This document shows positions 51,767 to 60,942 of a stretch of DNA of 64,000 nt, piece by piece (positions within the stretch are counted from its first letter, which is position 1; each line of letters begins with the position of its first letter). The notes beneath the pieces are model-generated. The model did no database searches. It saw only the letters and a program-made list of their open reading frames with translations, and had not been told where the DNA came from. The position numbers and the translations under genes were made by a program. The DNA is taken from the NCBI GenBank assembly GCA_964503335.1, contig CAZCZZ010000006.1:1-64000 (forward strand), in the 5' to 3' direction. This DNA comes from CAZCZZ01 sp964503335. GTDB lineage: Bacteria; Verrucomicrobiota; Kiritimatiellia; CAIVKH01.

Positions 51767-52108
51767 ATGAAACGTCTGTATCTGTTGATGGCGTCGGTCG
51801 GGGTGATGGTGGCGGGTGTGCAGCCTTTGCAGGCCGACCATGACCGGTCCTCGTGCGGGCAGCCTCGCAAGGTTGTCGTACAGCCGTATTGCCCGCCCAC
51901 GCGATACGTCGTGTCCAGTCCGCAAATGATGGGTGGCGGTTCGTGCAACTATCGAACGCAGCGCGTGTGGGTTGATGGCTCGTGGTCCTATCAGGACCTG
52001 GGTTGCGGTCGCTACCGCAAGGTCTGGACACCCGGCTACTACACCTTCGTAAAGGTGCCGGTCCGCTCACCTTCGTACGGCTCCTACGTGCGGGTCTCCT
52101 ACCGATGA
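51767..52108 (+). CDS. Small secreted Cys- and Tyr-rich protein
   Basis: A 113-residue exported protein (signal peptide 1-23). The mature part is rich in Tyr, Cys and Arg: PPTRYVVSSPQ, CNYRTQRVWVDGSWSYQDLG, then RYRKVWTPGYYTFVKVPVR. The repeated W-x-x-G-x-Y pattern recalls YXWGxW-type envelope proteins, but no family is assigned. GGAGGAAC precedes the ATG by about seven bases. It lies 60 bases after the ECF operon and may be part of it. Confidence 0.65.
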   Translation: MKRLYLLMASVGVMVAGVQPLQADHDRSSCGQPRKVVVQPYCPPTRYVVSSPQMMGGGSCNYRTQRVWVDGSWSYQDLGCGRYRKVWTPGYYTFVKVPVRSPSYGSYVRVSYR

Positions 52109-52145
52109 GTTGAGCAGGTCGCCTGTTATCGCGTACGCTATCGTC

Positions 52146-54746
52146 ATGTGGCGATGGCTTCTGCTTCTGGTCCCGGCGGCGATGTGGGCGACATGGCCGC
52201 GCCTGCCGGTCCTGGATGCGCAGGCGAGCCCGGGGGCAGGGGTTGCGGACGGATCGGTCCGATCGGTCGTATCCGTCCGATCCGTCCCCCAAGCCGAAAA
52301 GCCCGCCGCCACGCTCACCTTCAACAACCAGGTCTTCGAACACCGGCCCGCGGACGCGGTCACGGCCTATCTCGCGACACGAAGCGCACTGGCATCGAAC
52401 GAAAGCGCGGTCGTGCTCGTTGCGCTGGCAGAAGTTCCAACGATTGGAAAAAGGGAGGAGCTGAAGTTCCAAGGGTTGGAACTTTCGGCGTACGTGCCCG
52501 ATCGCGGATGGGTGGCGCGGGTGCGGAGGCTTGAAGCGACGAACCAAGCTGCGGCCAGGGCTTGGGCGACATCGTCGCTGACCTTCTTCCGCCCCTTCGA
52601 CCCGTCCCTTCGCATCGATCCGCGCCTTTTCGAGCCGTGCGACTGCGACGCGGTCCCATTCTATATGTATCCTGCGCCGGGCATTGATCCGGAGCAGTTG
52701 CTGGAGGAACTCACCACCGCGGGCTTTGAAGGCCTCGGCGTATTTCGCCATGGTGCGTTCCCGTATCTCGCGGGCGCCATGGACGATGTGTCGCTGAGGC
52801 GACTCGCCGATGTCGCGGGTGCACATCCGGACGTGCAATTCATGACCCGCGGTGCCGGGGCGCGACTGATGAATATCGCTTCGGCGAAGACGCTGCAGTC
52901 GGGCAGCCACACCGGTCCGCTCCCCATCTTCGCGCACGGCGTGTACGGCAGCAACCAGGTCATTGCGGTGTGCGACACGGGGCTCGACGTGGACCATTGC
53001 TTCTTTCGCGATGGGTTGGACACGCTGCCGCCGACGAATCGCCTTGGCGGCACGAACGTGAACCTGTCCTTAAGGAAGGTCATCGCGGCCGACTTCCTGT
53101 ATGCCGGTGACAATCCATCCGTGTCGACGCATTGGGACAACGATGGACACGGCACGCGTGTTTCGGGTCACGCGTTGGGTTCGAATCTCTCGTCGCCGCT
53201 CGCCACGAATGCCAACAACGGCATGGCCCCGGGTGCAAAGCTGATCATCCAGGACGGCGGGTTCACCGTGGCCGATAACTGCTCGGACCTTGTAGGCCTT
53301 GGCTGCCCGGTCACCAACTTCCTCCCCGCCTTGCAGCAGGCATGGGCGCAGGGCGCGCGGATACACAACAACAGTTGGGGCGACAACGAGAATGCGACCC
53401 TCGGGGCGCGGAATCTTTACTCGCAGTGCAGCCGCGAGCTTGATGCCATGACGTGGTCGAACAAGAATTTCCTGGTAGTCTGCGCGGCGGGGAACGACAC
53501 ATCGAACGACCAGGTCTCGAGTCCTTCCACGGCCAAGAATGGGCTCAGCGTCGCTGCGACCGTCGGCGGATCGGGCCAGGACTCCATCGCCTCGTTTTCG
53601 AGCAGGGGGTGGACGGCGGACGGACGTATCAAGCCCGACCTCGCCGCGCCGGGCCAGAGCGTCACGTCCTCGTCATCCGACTTCAACATCACGACGCTGA
53701 ACTGCGGCGTAGGCGCGGGCAGCGGTACGAGCTTCTCGTCGCCCATGGTGGCGGGACTCGCAGCTTTGGTGCGCGACTACTTCGCGCAGGGCTTGTATGC
53801 ATCGAACGCCATGCCTGATGTCAGTGCGGCGCTGGTGAAGGCCGTGCTCATCAATGCGTCGATGAACATGACAAACGCGTCGGCACGTCCGCCGTCCCGC
53901 GACCAGGGGTGGGGGCGGGTGAATCTGGACAGCGCGCTGGCGTTCACGGATTCGGTGCATCGCATCGCTGTCGCCGATCACGCACCGTTCTTCGTCCAGA
54001 ACCCCAACGTGCCCTTCACGACCTACGTCAATGTGACCAGCACCGGCCAGCCGCTCAAGGCGACGCTGGTGTGGTCGGACTATCCCGGCACGCCCGGCGC
54101 GGGCAAGCAGCTCATCAACGATCTCGACCTCCTTGTTCGCACAAAGTCCGACAACTACGCCGGGAACATCTTCTCGAACGGGTACTCGTTGAGCGGTGTG
54201 TCTTTCGATCGAACCAACAACGTGGAGCAGGTTCATCTCCAGGTGGTGTCGACGGGCATCGTCGAGGTGTCCGTCTGGGCCCATGTCATTCCGCAGCCGA
54301 CACAGGACTTTGCGCTCGTGGTCCGGGGAGGGCTCGACCACTTCCCGCTGGCGCGTGACGATGATGCGGACGATTTGCCGGACGGCTGGGAGCTGTGGCA
54401 TTTCGGTTCGATCACCAACGCGGCGGGCGCGGACGATTCCGACGGCGACGGTGTGTCCAACTCCGCCGAGTATGGCGCAAACACCGAGCCGACGAATGCG
54501 CTGTCGTACTTGGTCCTCGAGCATCTCGAGCCGACTGCAAGTGGCGGGATTGAAGTCGCAGCTCAACTTCAGCCCGGCAGGGCCTTTGCACTCCAGGCCG
54601 CAGACGCGGAAGCCTATGTCGAAGTGAGCAACACTGCGGCGCGCTTCATCACGGGAATGCCGCTGACGCCTGCATCGCACACCTTTACGGACGACACCGC
54701 GTCAAACATCGCTGCGCGGCTCTACCGGCTCCTCGCACATCCGTGA
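52146..54746 (+). CDS. Secreted subtilisin-family (S8) serine protease
   Basis: An 866-residue exported protease. The signal anchor is residues 1-16. The prodomain region (50-240) is interrupted by two in-frame palindrome-like inserts (residues 35-48 and 96-115). The catalytic domain (about 265-620) shows Asp277 in VIAVCDTGLDVDH, His335 in DNDGHGTRVSGHA and Ser529 in GTSFSSPMVAG. A P-type β-sandwich domain (about 630-745) follows, then a DSDGDGVSNSAEYG linker and the shared C-terminal module ending AARLYRLLA. The ATG at 52146 was chosen because it starts the hydrophobic signal. It presumably degrades external protein. Confidence 0.93.
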   Translation: MWRWLLLLVPAAMWATWPRLPVLDAQASPGAGVADGSVRSVVSVRSVPQAEKPAATLTFNNQVFEHRPADAVTAYLATRSALASNESAVVLVALAEVPTIGKREELKFQGLELSAYVPDRGWVARVRRLEATNQAAARAWATSSLTFFRPFDPSLRIDPRLFEPCDCDAVPFYMYPAPGIDPEQLLEELTTAGFEGLGVFRHGAFPYLAGAMDDVSLRRLADVAGAHPDVQFMTRGAGARLMNIASAKTLQSGSHTGPLPIFAHGVYGSNQVIAVCDTGLDVDHCFFRDGLDTLPPTNRLGGTNVNLSLRKVIAADFLYAGDNPSVSTHWDNDGHGTRVSGHALGSNLSSPLATNANNGMAPGAKLIIQDGGFTVADNCSDLVGLGCPVTNFLPALQQAWAQGARIHNNSWGDNENATLGARNLYSQCSRELDAMTWSNKNFLVVCAAGNDTSNDQVSSPSTAKNGLSVAATVGGSGQDSIASFSSRGWTADGRIKPDLAAPGQSVTSSSSDFNITTLNCGVGAGSGTSFSSPMVAGLAALVRDYFAQGLYASNAMPDVSAALVKAVLINASMNMTNASARPPSRDQGWGRVNLDSALAFTDSVHRIAVADHAPFFVQNPNVPFTTYVNVTSTGQPLKATLVWSDYPGTPGAGKQLINDLDLLVRTKSDNYAGNIFSNGYSLSGVSFDRTNNVEQVHLQVVSTGIVEVSVWAHVIPQPTQDFALVVRGGLDHFPLARDDDADDLPDGWELWHFGSITNAAGADDSDGDGVSNSAEYGANTEPTNALSYLVLEHLEPTASGGIEVAAQLQPGRAFALQAADAEAYVEVSNTAARFITGMPLTPASHTFTDDTASNIAARLYRLLAHP
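52247..52287. repeat. Family E palindrome within the subtilase gene
   Basis: GGACGGATCGG (52247-52257) and CCGATCCGTCC (52277-52287) are perfect 11-bp arms around 19 bases. The element is in frame and adds about 14 residues rich in Ser, Val and Arg (DGSVRSVVSVRSVP) just after the signal peptide, where the family does not need them. Confidence 0.75.
52431..52484. repeat. Family F palindrome pair within the subtilase gene
   Basis: AAGTTCCAA GGG TTGGAACTT (52464-52484) is a perfect 9-bp palindrome. GAAGTTCCAA is repeated directly at 52431-52440, followed by CGA and TTGGAA. The block encodes EVPTIGKREELKFQGLELS in frame within the prodomain. The same arm sequence could also pair across the whole block. 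Confidence 0.75.
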
Positions 54747-54806
54747 CCCTCCGTTCTTGAATGTTGCCTCAGCCGTGCGGTACATAGGGCAGCTTTAAGG
54801 CGATTC

Positions 54807-57800
54807 ATGGCTTCTACACGCAACGTGACAACGGGCGAAACCAGGGCGGACGAATCGGGTGCGGCGGGGGATGCCGCGCGCTTTGCGTTCATGGACAAGA
54901 ACATGCTCGTGCGGCTGCTCGTCAGCCTGTCGCGTCGCTTCTCCCAGCAGGAGGCCCAGCTTGCCGCAGCCTCGCAGCAGCTCGAGGAAGCGGCCGTAAG
55001 CCTCGACGAGCAGAAACACGCCTTCAGCCTGCTCCAGCGGGAATCCGACCAGCGCATCGGGGAACTGACGCGCCAGCTCGACGCGCTCGGCGCTGAGTTC
55101 AAGGCCGGCGAGAAGGCGATCCAGGACCTCCGCAATGCCTCCGCCGAGGAACGGGTCGGCTTGAAGAAGGCGTCAGAAGGCGTACGGGATGAGAACGCCG
55201 CGCTCGAACGCCAGCTGAAGAAGCTTGAGGCCGAACTGGCCCGGGCAAAGCCGGAGCCCACGGAAGTCGATCGCCTGCGCCAGCGTGAGGCGTCGCTCCT
55301 CCAGCGCGTGGCCGAGTTTGAGGCCCGCGTTGCAGACGGAGAGAAGGCGCTGAAGGAAGCCCGCTTCGACTACGAGAAGACGATACGCGACCAGAAGGCG
55401 TTGCACGAAGAGCAGGCCGCGACAATCCGTTCCCTGCAGGAGAGCGTGACGCCGGTGCGCGCCGAGTCCGGCGACGTGAAGCGCCGCAGCGAGGAGCTTG
55501 CCAAGCAGCTTGCCGAGCGCACGGCAGCCCTGGACCAGCGCGAAAAGGATATTGCCCGGCTTGAGCAAAGCCTCGCCGAGCGGGGGCGCGAGGCCGGCGA
55601 GGCACGCCGCCTGCTCGATGAGCAGGCGCGCCGCACGGAAATGGTGGAGCGACAACTGGCCGAGTTGTCGTCGCAGCATCGCAAGATGGTGGCAGACCGG
55701 CCGGTCGAGCCTGTGGTCACGCCCTCCTTTGATAAGGAGCGAGAGCAGCTTCAGCGTCAGATGGATGAGGCGCTGTCCAAGGCAGAGGCCGGATACAAGG
55801 GACAACTCGCCGAGCTGCGCAACGCCCTCGCGCGGTCCGAGGAAGAACGCAGGAAGCTCGAAGGCTTGCCCGTAGCCCTTGAGACGCTGAAGAGGGACCT
55901 CGCGTCGGCGCAATCAGCCGTTCAAGTGGCCACATCGGAGCGAGCATCCGCGCTGGCACGGATCGGGGAACTCGAGTCCAGTGCCGCCAGACAGGCCGGC
56001 GAAATGCAGAAGTCGGCCGTGTCGTTGGCCCTGGAGCGGGATACTGCGCGTGCCCGGGTCAAGGAAGTCGAAGATGCGGCAAGCCGGCAGGCGACGGAAG
56101 CGAAGAAGCGCGCGGCCGAGCTGGAATCACAGATCAGTGCCAAGCTGAACACCGTTACCGACCTTACGAAGAAGACCGCGGACCTCGAGCGCGAGCTGGC
56201 CACGGCGCGCGAAGCCGCGACGCGTTCGACCCGCAGCCTCGACGAGGAACGGGCAACGTGGCGTACGAAAGGCGACGAGCTCCGCAAAGCGATGGAGGCT
56301 TCAAGGGCCGAGGCAGATCGCGCGAAGCAGGATGCCGCGACGGCGCAAAAGGCCCTGGTCTCGGCGAGGGAGGATCTTGATCAACTGCGCAGGTCGGGCG
56401 AGGACCACAAGAAGAGCTCGAGTGCGTTACAGGCCGAAGTGGCCCGGCTGACGCTGGAGATTGCCGGGGCGCTGAAGAGCATTCAAACGATCACAGCGGA
56501 GCGCGACGGACTCGTCGCTAAATCCAAGTCGACCGAGGCCACGCTGTCAGCGCGGATGTCGGACTCGCTGAAGAAGGCCGAGGACCTCGAGCAGCAGCTG
56601 GCCGGCAAGGCTCATGACCTGGCGGAAGCACAGGCCCGGATTGCTGAACTGGAACAGCGCGTCAGCGCCTCGACGAAAGCCGCCGAAGAACAGAAGCGGT
56701 CCGTCACGCAGCTCCAGGCAGAAATTGCCCGGCTCACCGCCGCCGTATCGGGGTCGCAGTCCACCATCCAGTCCCTGACATCGGAGCGGAACGAGTACGC
56801 GGCAAAGGCGAAGGCCGCGGAGACCACGTTTGGCGCGCAGGCCGAAGGATCGCGCAAACGCGTTGCGGAACTCGAAGCCCTGCTTGAAGCGCAGAGCCAG
56901 GAATTGAAGGAAACGCAGCAGCAGGCCGCGGAGGCCGGCAACGCGCTCGCGAGTCTTCAACAGCTTGCGAAGGAGGCCGAGCGAGCCCGCGAGGAACACA
57001 AGGCTGTCGCGGAACGGCTCCAGAACCACCTGGCCGCAGCGCAGAAAACGATCCAGGACCTCAACTCGGAGAAGAACGGCCTCGCGATCCGCATCAAGTC
57101 GGCCGAAGAAACAGCCGGTAGCCGCAGCGCGGAAGTCGCCGGGCTCCGTGCGGAGTGCGACAAGGTCCGCGCGGCGCTGGACGCGGCCCTGGTTGACGTG
57201 AAGTCGCGGAATAACGAGTTGCTCCAGCTCAAGCAGTCCGCGGGCAGGACCGAGGAAGATCTGCGGAGCAAGCTTGCGACCGCGCTGTCGCAAATCGACG
57301 CGGTGCGAAAGGAACACGAGACGGCAAACGCCGGCCTGAAGAAACAGGTGGCGGAACTGGAGCGCCAGCGCGCGGAGGAAGCCGCCGGCCGTCGAGAACT
57401 TGAAGCGCGACTCGGCTCAACAGAGAAGGAACTGCAGAAGCAGCTTTCCGATGCGCGTGCCGCGCTGGAGGCGACGAAGGCCGAACTCAATACCCTCCGC
57501 GTAAAGGCGGAAGAGGAACGGCTGGCCGTCATGACGCGCCAGGAGGCCTGGTCGCGCGTGGAGCACGAGCTCAAGCTGCAACTGGCGGACCTGACCGACA
57601 ATTTCCAGGCACGCTCGCAGGAGGCGGATCGACTCCGCTTCGAGAGCGCCCACGAGAAGGAGCGCAACACGGCGGACCGGGAGGCATGGGCCAGCGAGCG
57701 CAAGTCGCTCGAAGACCGTGTGGAGGATCTCGAGCGCCAACTCACCGGCGCCCGCATGGAGATCGACGGCCTGAACGAAACGGTGGCCGCCGAACGCGCC

Positions 57801-59963
57801 GAGGCGCAGGTCCTGCGGGAAGCTCAAGAGGCGGCTCAGAAGGAGTGGACCCGCTCGCTGGACGATGCGGAATCCAGCCAGCGCGCCGTGCAGTCGCGTC
57901 TCGACGACACCCTTGGGCTCCTGGCTGGAAAGGAGAATGCGCTCCGCGAGGCAGAGCAGTCGGCGAAGACGCGTATCGGTGATCTGACCAACAAGGTGGC
58001 GCAACTCGACGCCGAGCTGAGCCGCAGGACGACGGCGCTTGAGGAGGAACGTCGCGCCGCCCAGCAATCGCGCGAAGCAGCGACGAGTCGTGAGACCGAA
58101 CTGCAGCGTGGCTTGGAAGACTTGCGACGGAAGGTGGCCACGCTAGAGGGCGATCTCAAGGCTCGTACGGATTCTCTGCAGGAGGCAAAGACGCGTGGCG
58201 ATGCGCAGCAGGCCGAGTTGCAGTCGCGCCAGGCTGATTTCCAGCGCACGGAGAAGGACCTGAAGGACCGGATCCAGCGCGGGGAAGCCGAAAAGAAGAG
58301 AGTGGACGAACTGCTTGAAGCTGTGCGTCGCGAGTTGGAGGAGGCGCGGCGCCAGGCGAAGAGCCAGAAGGATGATGCCGAGCGACGCGAAGAGGCGCTT
58401 CAGTCGCGCTTCGACAAGGCCACGGGTGACCTGCAGCGTTCTGCGGCCACGGTGGATGAACTCCGCAAGAAGCTTGAGGAAGAGCGGACGAACGCGCTTG
58501 CGGCGTCGGACGAGGCATCCCGCAAGGAGCAGGAGGCCACGAAGCGCATCGAGGAGTTGAAGCGGTCGCTGGACACGGCGCGGTCGGAAGCTGAAGCGGC
58601 GCGCGTGCAACTTGAAGAGAGGAAGCACGAGTTCCAGGTCAGTTTCGAGACGGGCTTGGAGAAGGAGAAGGCGCTCAAGCTCCAACTGGATGAAGTCGGA
58701 CATGATCGCGACAGGCTGTCGGGCGACATCGATCGCATCACCTTCGAGCTGAACGCCACGAAGGATGCCCTGCGCGCGGCGCAGGAGGATGCGTTACGCA
58801 AGGATGCCGACGCACAGGAGCAGATCGAGCGGCTTCGCAAGGAAGTGGAGCAGGCCACGCACAATGCCGACAACGTGTCGCGTCAACTCGACGCGGAGCG
58901 GGAAGCGCACGCTGCGGCGATGGAGGATCTCGGCCGCCGCGAGAAGTCCGCGCAGACGCGCATGGATCTGCTGGAGAAGGGCGCCGAGGCCCAGAATCGC
59001 ATCCTGGCCGAAACCAAACGGCGGTTGGAGAAGCAGGAAGAGGAATACCGCACGCTGCGCCAGGATTCAGGTCGCAACGAGCAGTCCATGACGCGTCAAC
59101 TCGACAAACTCAAGACAGACTTGCGCGAGAGCCAGCGGCAGCTCAATGAGGCCACGCGGAAGCTCCAGTTGCGCGAAGAGGAGTATCGCGCACAGCAGTT
59201 GCGCGCCGCGCAGAAGGAGCAGGTGCTTTCGCGCCAGATTGCCGAGCTTAAACTGCGCGGACCGGGCACGGGTCCGGCCGCCGTGACGGACGTCGAGCGT
59301 CGCCTCAAGTTCCAGAAGGACCAGTACGACCAGCTCAAGAAGCAGGCCGAGAACCGGGAAGCCGAGTTGCAGCAGGCCCTTGATGAGATGAAGCGGACAC
59401 TTGAGACGGCGCAAGCGGATGCCGCGGCCGCCGTGGAGGCTGCAACGGAAGCCACCGAGGCGCAGAAGTCGCGCATGACCGAGGTGCAGAAGCGCGAGCG
59501 CGACCTACAGGTGGAACTCGACGCCGTGAAGGCGGAACTGAGGGAGATTTCGGGGATCCTTGATCTGCGCCGCGAAGACGCGGAGAAGACGCGCGAGGCC
59601 TTGAAGGCAACCGAGGAGGAATCCGAGCGGCTCAAGGTTCAGGCGGAGCGCGAGGTCATCGAGCAGCGCCGGCAGGCCCGTGAGTTGACGGACAAACTCG
59701 ACGAGGTGAAGCGTTCGTTTGACGAGCAGCGGGTTGCGCTAAAAGCCCAGGAGCATGAGTTCCAGCGACGCGAGCAGGAGTTGCAGCGCGAACTTGCGAA
59801 GATGAAGTCCGAGCTGGAGCAGGCCAATTCGTTCTATGGTGAAATGTTCGGGCAACTGGAGGAGAAGCGGGAGCAATACCGCATGCTGAAGCAGCAGGGC
59901 GAGGCGCGCGAGCGAGAGCTGCTGGCGAAGATTGCGGAGTTGCAGGGACGTCCGATGTCGTAA
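54807..59963 (+). CDS. Giant coiled-coil protein (1718 residues)
   Basis: After a short N-terminal segment (1-40, with FAFMDKNMLVRLLVSLSRRF), nearly the whole protein is Glu-, Lys-, Arg-, Ala- and Gln-rich heptads with no Pro breaks over long stretches. It has no signal peptide and no membrane helix, so it is cytoplasmic. Repeated phrases such as SLEDRVEDLERQLTGARMEI resemble SMC, tropomyosin and bacterial filament proteins, but no ATPase head or hinge is present. It could be a structural filament or scaffold. The next gene, 33 bases on, encodes a membrane-anchored partner. Frame and base use are like its neighbours. Confidence 0.85.
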   Translation: MASTRNVTTGETRADESGAAGDAARFAFMDKNMLVRLLVSLSRRFSQQEAQLAAASQQLEEAAVSLDEQKHAFSLLQRESDQRIGELTRQLDALGAEFKAGEKAIQDLRNASAEERVGLKKASEGVRDENAALERQLKKLEAELARAKPEPTEVDRLRQREASLLQRVAEFEARVADGEKALKEARFDYEKTIRDQKALHEEQAATIRSLQESVTPVRAESGDVKRRSEELAKQLAERTAALDQREKDIARLEQSLAERGREAGEARRLLDEQARRTEMVERQLAELSSQHRKMVADRPVEPVVTPSFDKEREQLQRQMDEALSKAEAGYKGQLAELRNALARSEEERRKLEGLPVALETLKRDLASAQSAVQVATSERASALARIGELESSAARQAGEMQKSAVSLALERDTARARVKEVEDAASRQATEAKKRAAELESQISAKLNTVTDLTKKTADLERELATAREAATRSTRSLDEERATWRTKGDELRKAMEASRAEADRAKQDAATAQKALVSAREDLDQLRRSGEDHKKSSSALQAEVARLTLEIAGALKSIQTITAERDGLVAKSKSTEATLSARMSDSLKKAEDLEQQLAGKAHDLAEAQARIAELEQRVSASTKAAEEQKRSVTQLQAEIARLTAAVSGSQSTIQSLTSERNEYAAKAKAAETTFGAQAEGSRKRVAELEALLEAQSQELKETQQQAAEAGNALASLQQLAKEAERAREEHKAVAERLQNHLAAAQKTIQDLNSEKNGLAIRIKSAEETAGSRSAEVAGLRAECDKVRAALDAALVDVKSRNNELLQLKQSAGRTEEDLRSKLATALSQIDAVRKEHETANAGLKKQVAELERQRAEEAAGRRELEARLGSTEKELQKQLSDARAALEATKAELNTLRVKAEEERLAVMTRQEAWSRVEHELKLQLADLTDNFQARSQEADRLRFESAHEKERNTADREAWASERKSLEDRVEDLERQLTGARMEIDGLNETVAAERAEAQVLREAQEAAQKEWTRSLDDAESSQRAVQSRLDDTLGLLAGKENALREAEQSAKTRIGDLTNKVAQLDAELSRRTTALEEERRAAQQSREAATSRETELQRGLEDLRRKVATLEGDLKARTDSLQEAKTRGDAQQAELQSRQADFQRTEKDLKDRIQRGEAEKKRVDELLEAVRRELEEARRQAKSQKDDAERREEALQSRFDKATGDLQRSAATVDELRKKLEEERTNALAASDEASRKEQEATKRIEELKRSLDTARSEAEAARVQLEERKHEFQVSFETGLEKEKALKLQLDEVGHDRDRLSGDIDRITFELNATKDALRAAQEDALRKDADAQEQIERLRKEVEQATHNADNVSRQLDAEREAHAAAMEDLGRREKSAQTRMDLLEKGAEAQNRILAETKRRLEKQEEEYRTLRQDSGRNEQSMTRQLDKLKTDLRESQRQLNEATRKLQLREEEYRAQQLRAAQKEQVLSRQIAELKLRGPGTGPAAVTDVERRLKFQKDQYDQLKKQAENREAELQQALDEMKRTLETAQADAAAAVEAATEATEAQKSRMTEVQKRERDLQVELDAVKAELREISGILDLRREDAEKTREALKATEEESERLKVQAEREVIEQRRQARELTDKLDEVKRSFDEQRVALKAQEHEFQRREQELQRELAKMKSELEQANSFYGEMFGQLEEKREQYRMLKQQGEARERELLAKIAELQGRPMS

Positions 59964-59996
59964 ACGTGGCCGGGCCACAACAGGAAGAGCGGGACA

Positions 59997-60932
59997 ATGT
60001 CTATGAACAAGGAATCAGATCATTCGAAGCAGCCGGTGAAACCGGGAAGCCAGACGGGCGTCCAGCCGGTCGCCAGGAATCTGCCGGCACAGGGCGCCAA
60101 GGCCGACGGCGAGTTCGTCGACATGCAGGACCTCCTTCCGGTCATGAGCAGCTTCCGCGAGTACCTCGATGAGGAGCAGAAGAAGACGCAGTCCCGGCTG
60201 TCCATGTTCACGTGGGTATTCGGCGCGATTGCCGCCGTGCTCATCCTGGTTCCCGTGTACCTCGTCCGGTCGTTTACGGCGCAGAACGAAAAGACGCTGA
60301 AGGCCCAGATTGCGGCCCAGGAGCGCATCGCCGAGGCCGTGATCGCCGGCTTGGAAAAATTGTCCGACGCATCGCGCGACCTGCGACGCGAGCTGGCCGC
60401 GGAGCGCAACGGGGCGACTGCGAACGATGCAGCGAAGCCCGCGGAATCGACGCTTTCGAGTTCTGTCGCTGGTCGACTTGCCCAGTCCCCCTCCGCCGAG
60501 GTGATGGCCCTCGTTCAACCTCCGGTTGAGGAACGGCCGAAAGAGGATGTCAAGGCGACCGAGGCGAAACCCGCGGAGGAAGAGCCTGCGATTCAACCGG
60601 AAGTAGTTGCTCAGGCCCGCCCCGAAGAGCCTGTGGCCGAGCCGAAGGAAGAGGTCGTGGTCGCACCCGCCGAGCCGATGGCTCCAGCCACGAATGTCAC
60701 CCTGGACATGTCCATCAATGAGGATGGCAAGAGCGAGATTGTGCTTCAGAACGTGGCGGACCGTAAGGAGATCCAACCCGCGATGGAAGAGCCCGGTGTC
60801 ACCGTGCCGCCCGACGGGATGAAGGCCGGGGCGCCTGGCGGGCAGGACCTCGAAGCGCTGCTGCAGCAGGTCGAGAAGGCGATTGCCGAGAAGGAGCGGG
60901 AGCTGAAGACCCGCAAGACCCTCGGGAAGTAG
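59997..60932 (+). CDS. Membrane-anchored protein downstream of the coiled-coil gene
   Basis: A 311-residue protein of no recognised family. The first 65 residues are polar and cytoplasmic, including FVDMQDLLPVMSSFREYLDE. One helix (about 73-93, FGAIAAVLILVPVYLVR) crosses the inner membrane. A periplasmic coiled coil (95-135) is followed by a Pro/Glu/Val-rich linker (150-225) and a C-terminal helix with LEALLQQVEKAIAEKERELK. AGGA lies 13 bases before the ATG. Its position 33 bases after the giant gene suggests it could anchor that protein to the membrane. Confidence 0.72.
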   Translation: MSMNKESDHSKQPVKPGSQTGVQPVARNLPAQGAKADGEFVDMQDLLPVMSSFREYLDEEQKKTQSRLSMFTWVFGAIAAVLILVPVYLVRSFTAQNEKTLKAQIAAQERIAEAVIAGLEKLSDASRDLRRELAAERNGATANDAAKPAESTLSSSVAGRLAQSPSAEVMALVQPPVEERPKEDVKATEAKPAEEEPAIQPEVVAQARPEEPVAEPKEEVVVAPAEPMAPATNVTLDMSINEDGKSEIVLQNVADRKEIQPAMEEPGVTVPPDGMKAGAPGGQDLEALLQQVEKAIAEKERELKTRKTLGK

Positions 60933-60942
60933 AGAGCAGCTC

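Noticed and set aside
54807..59963. Several 100-260 residue frames antisense to or overlapping the coiled-coil gene
   Set aside because: They are low-complexity mirror images of Glu/Lys/Arg-rich codons with no start signals or domains.
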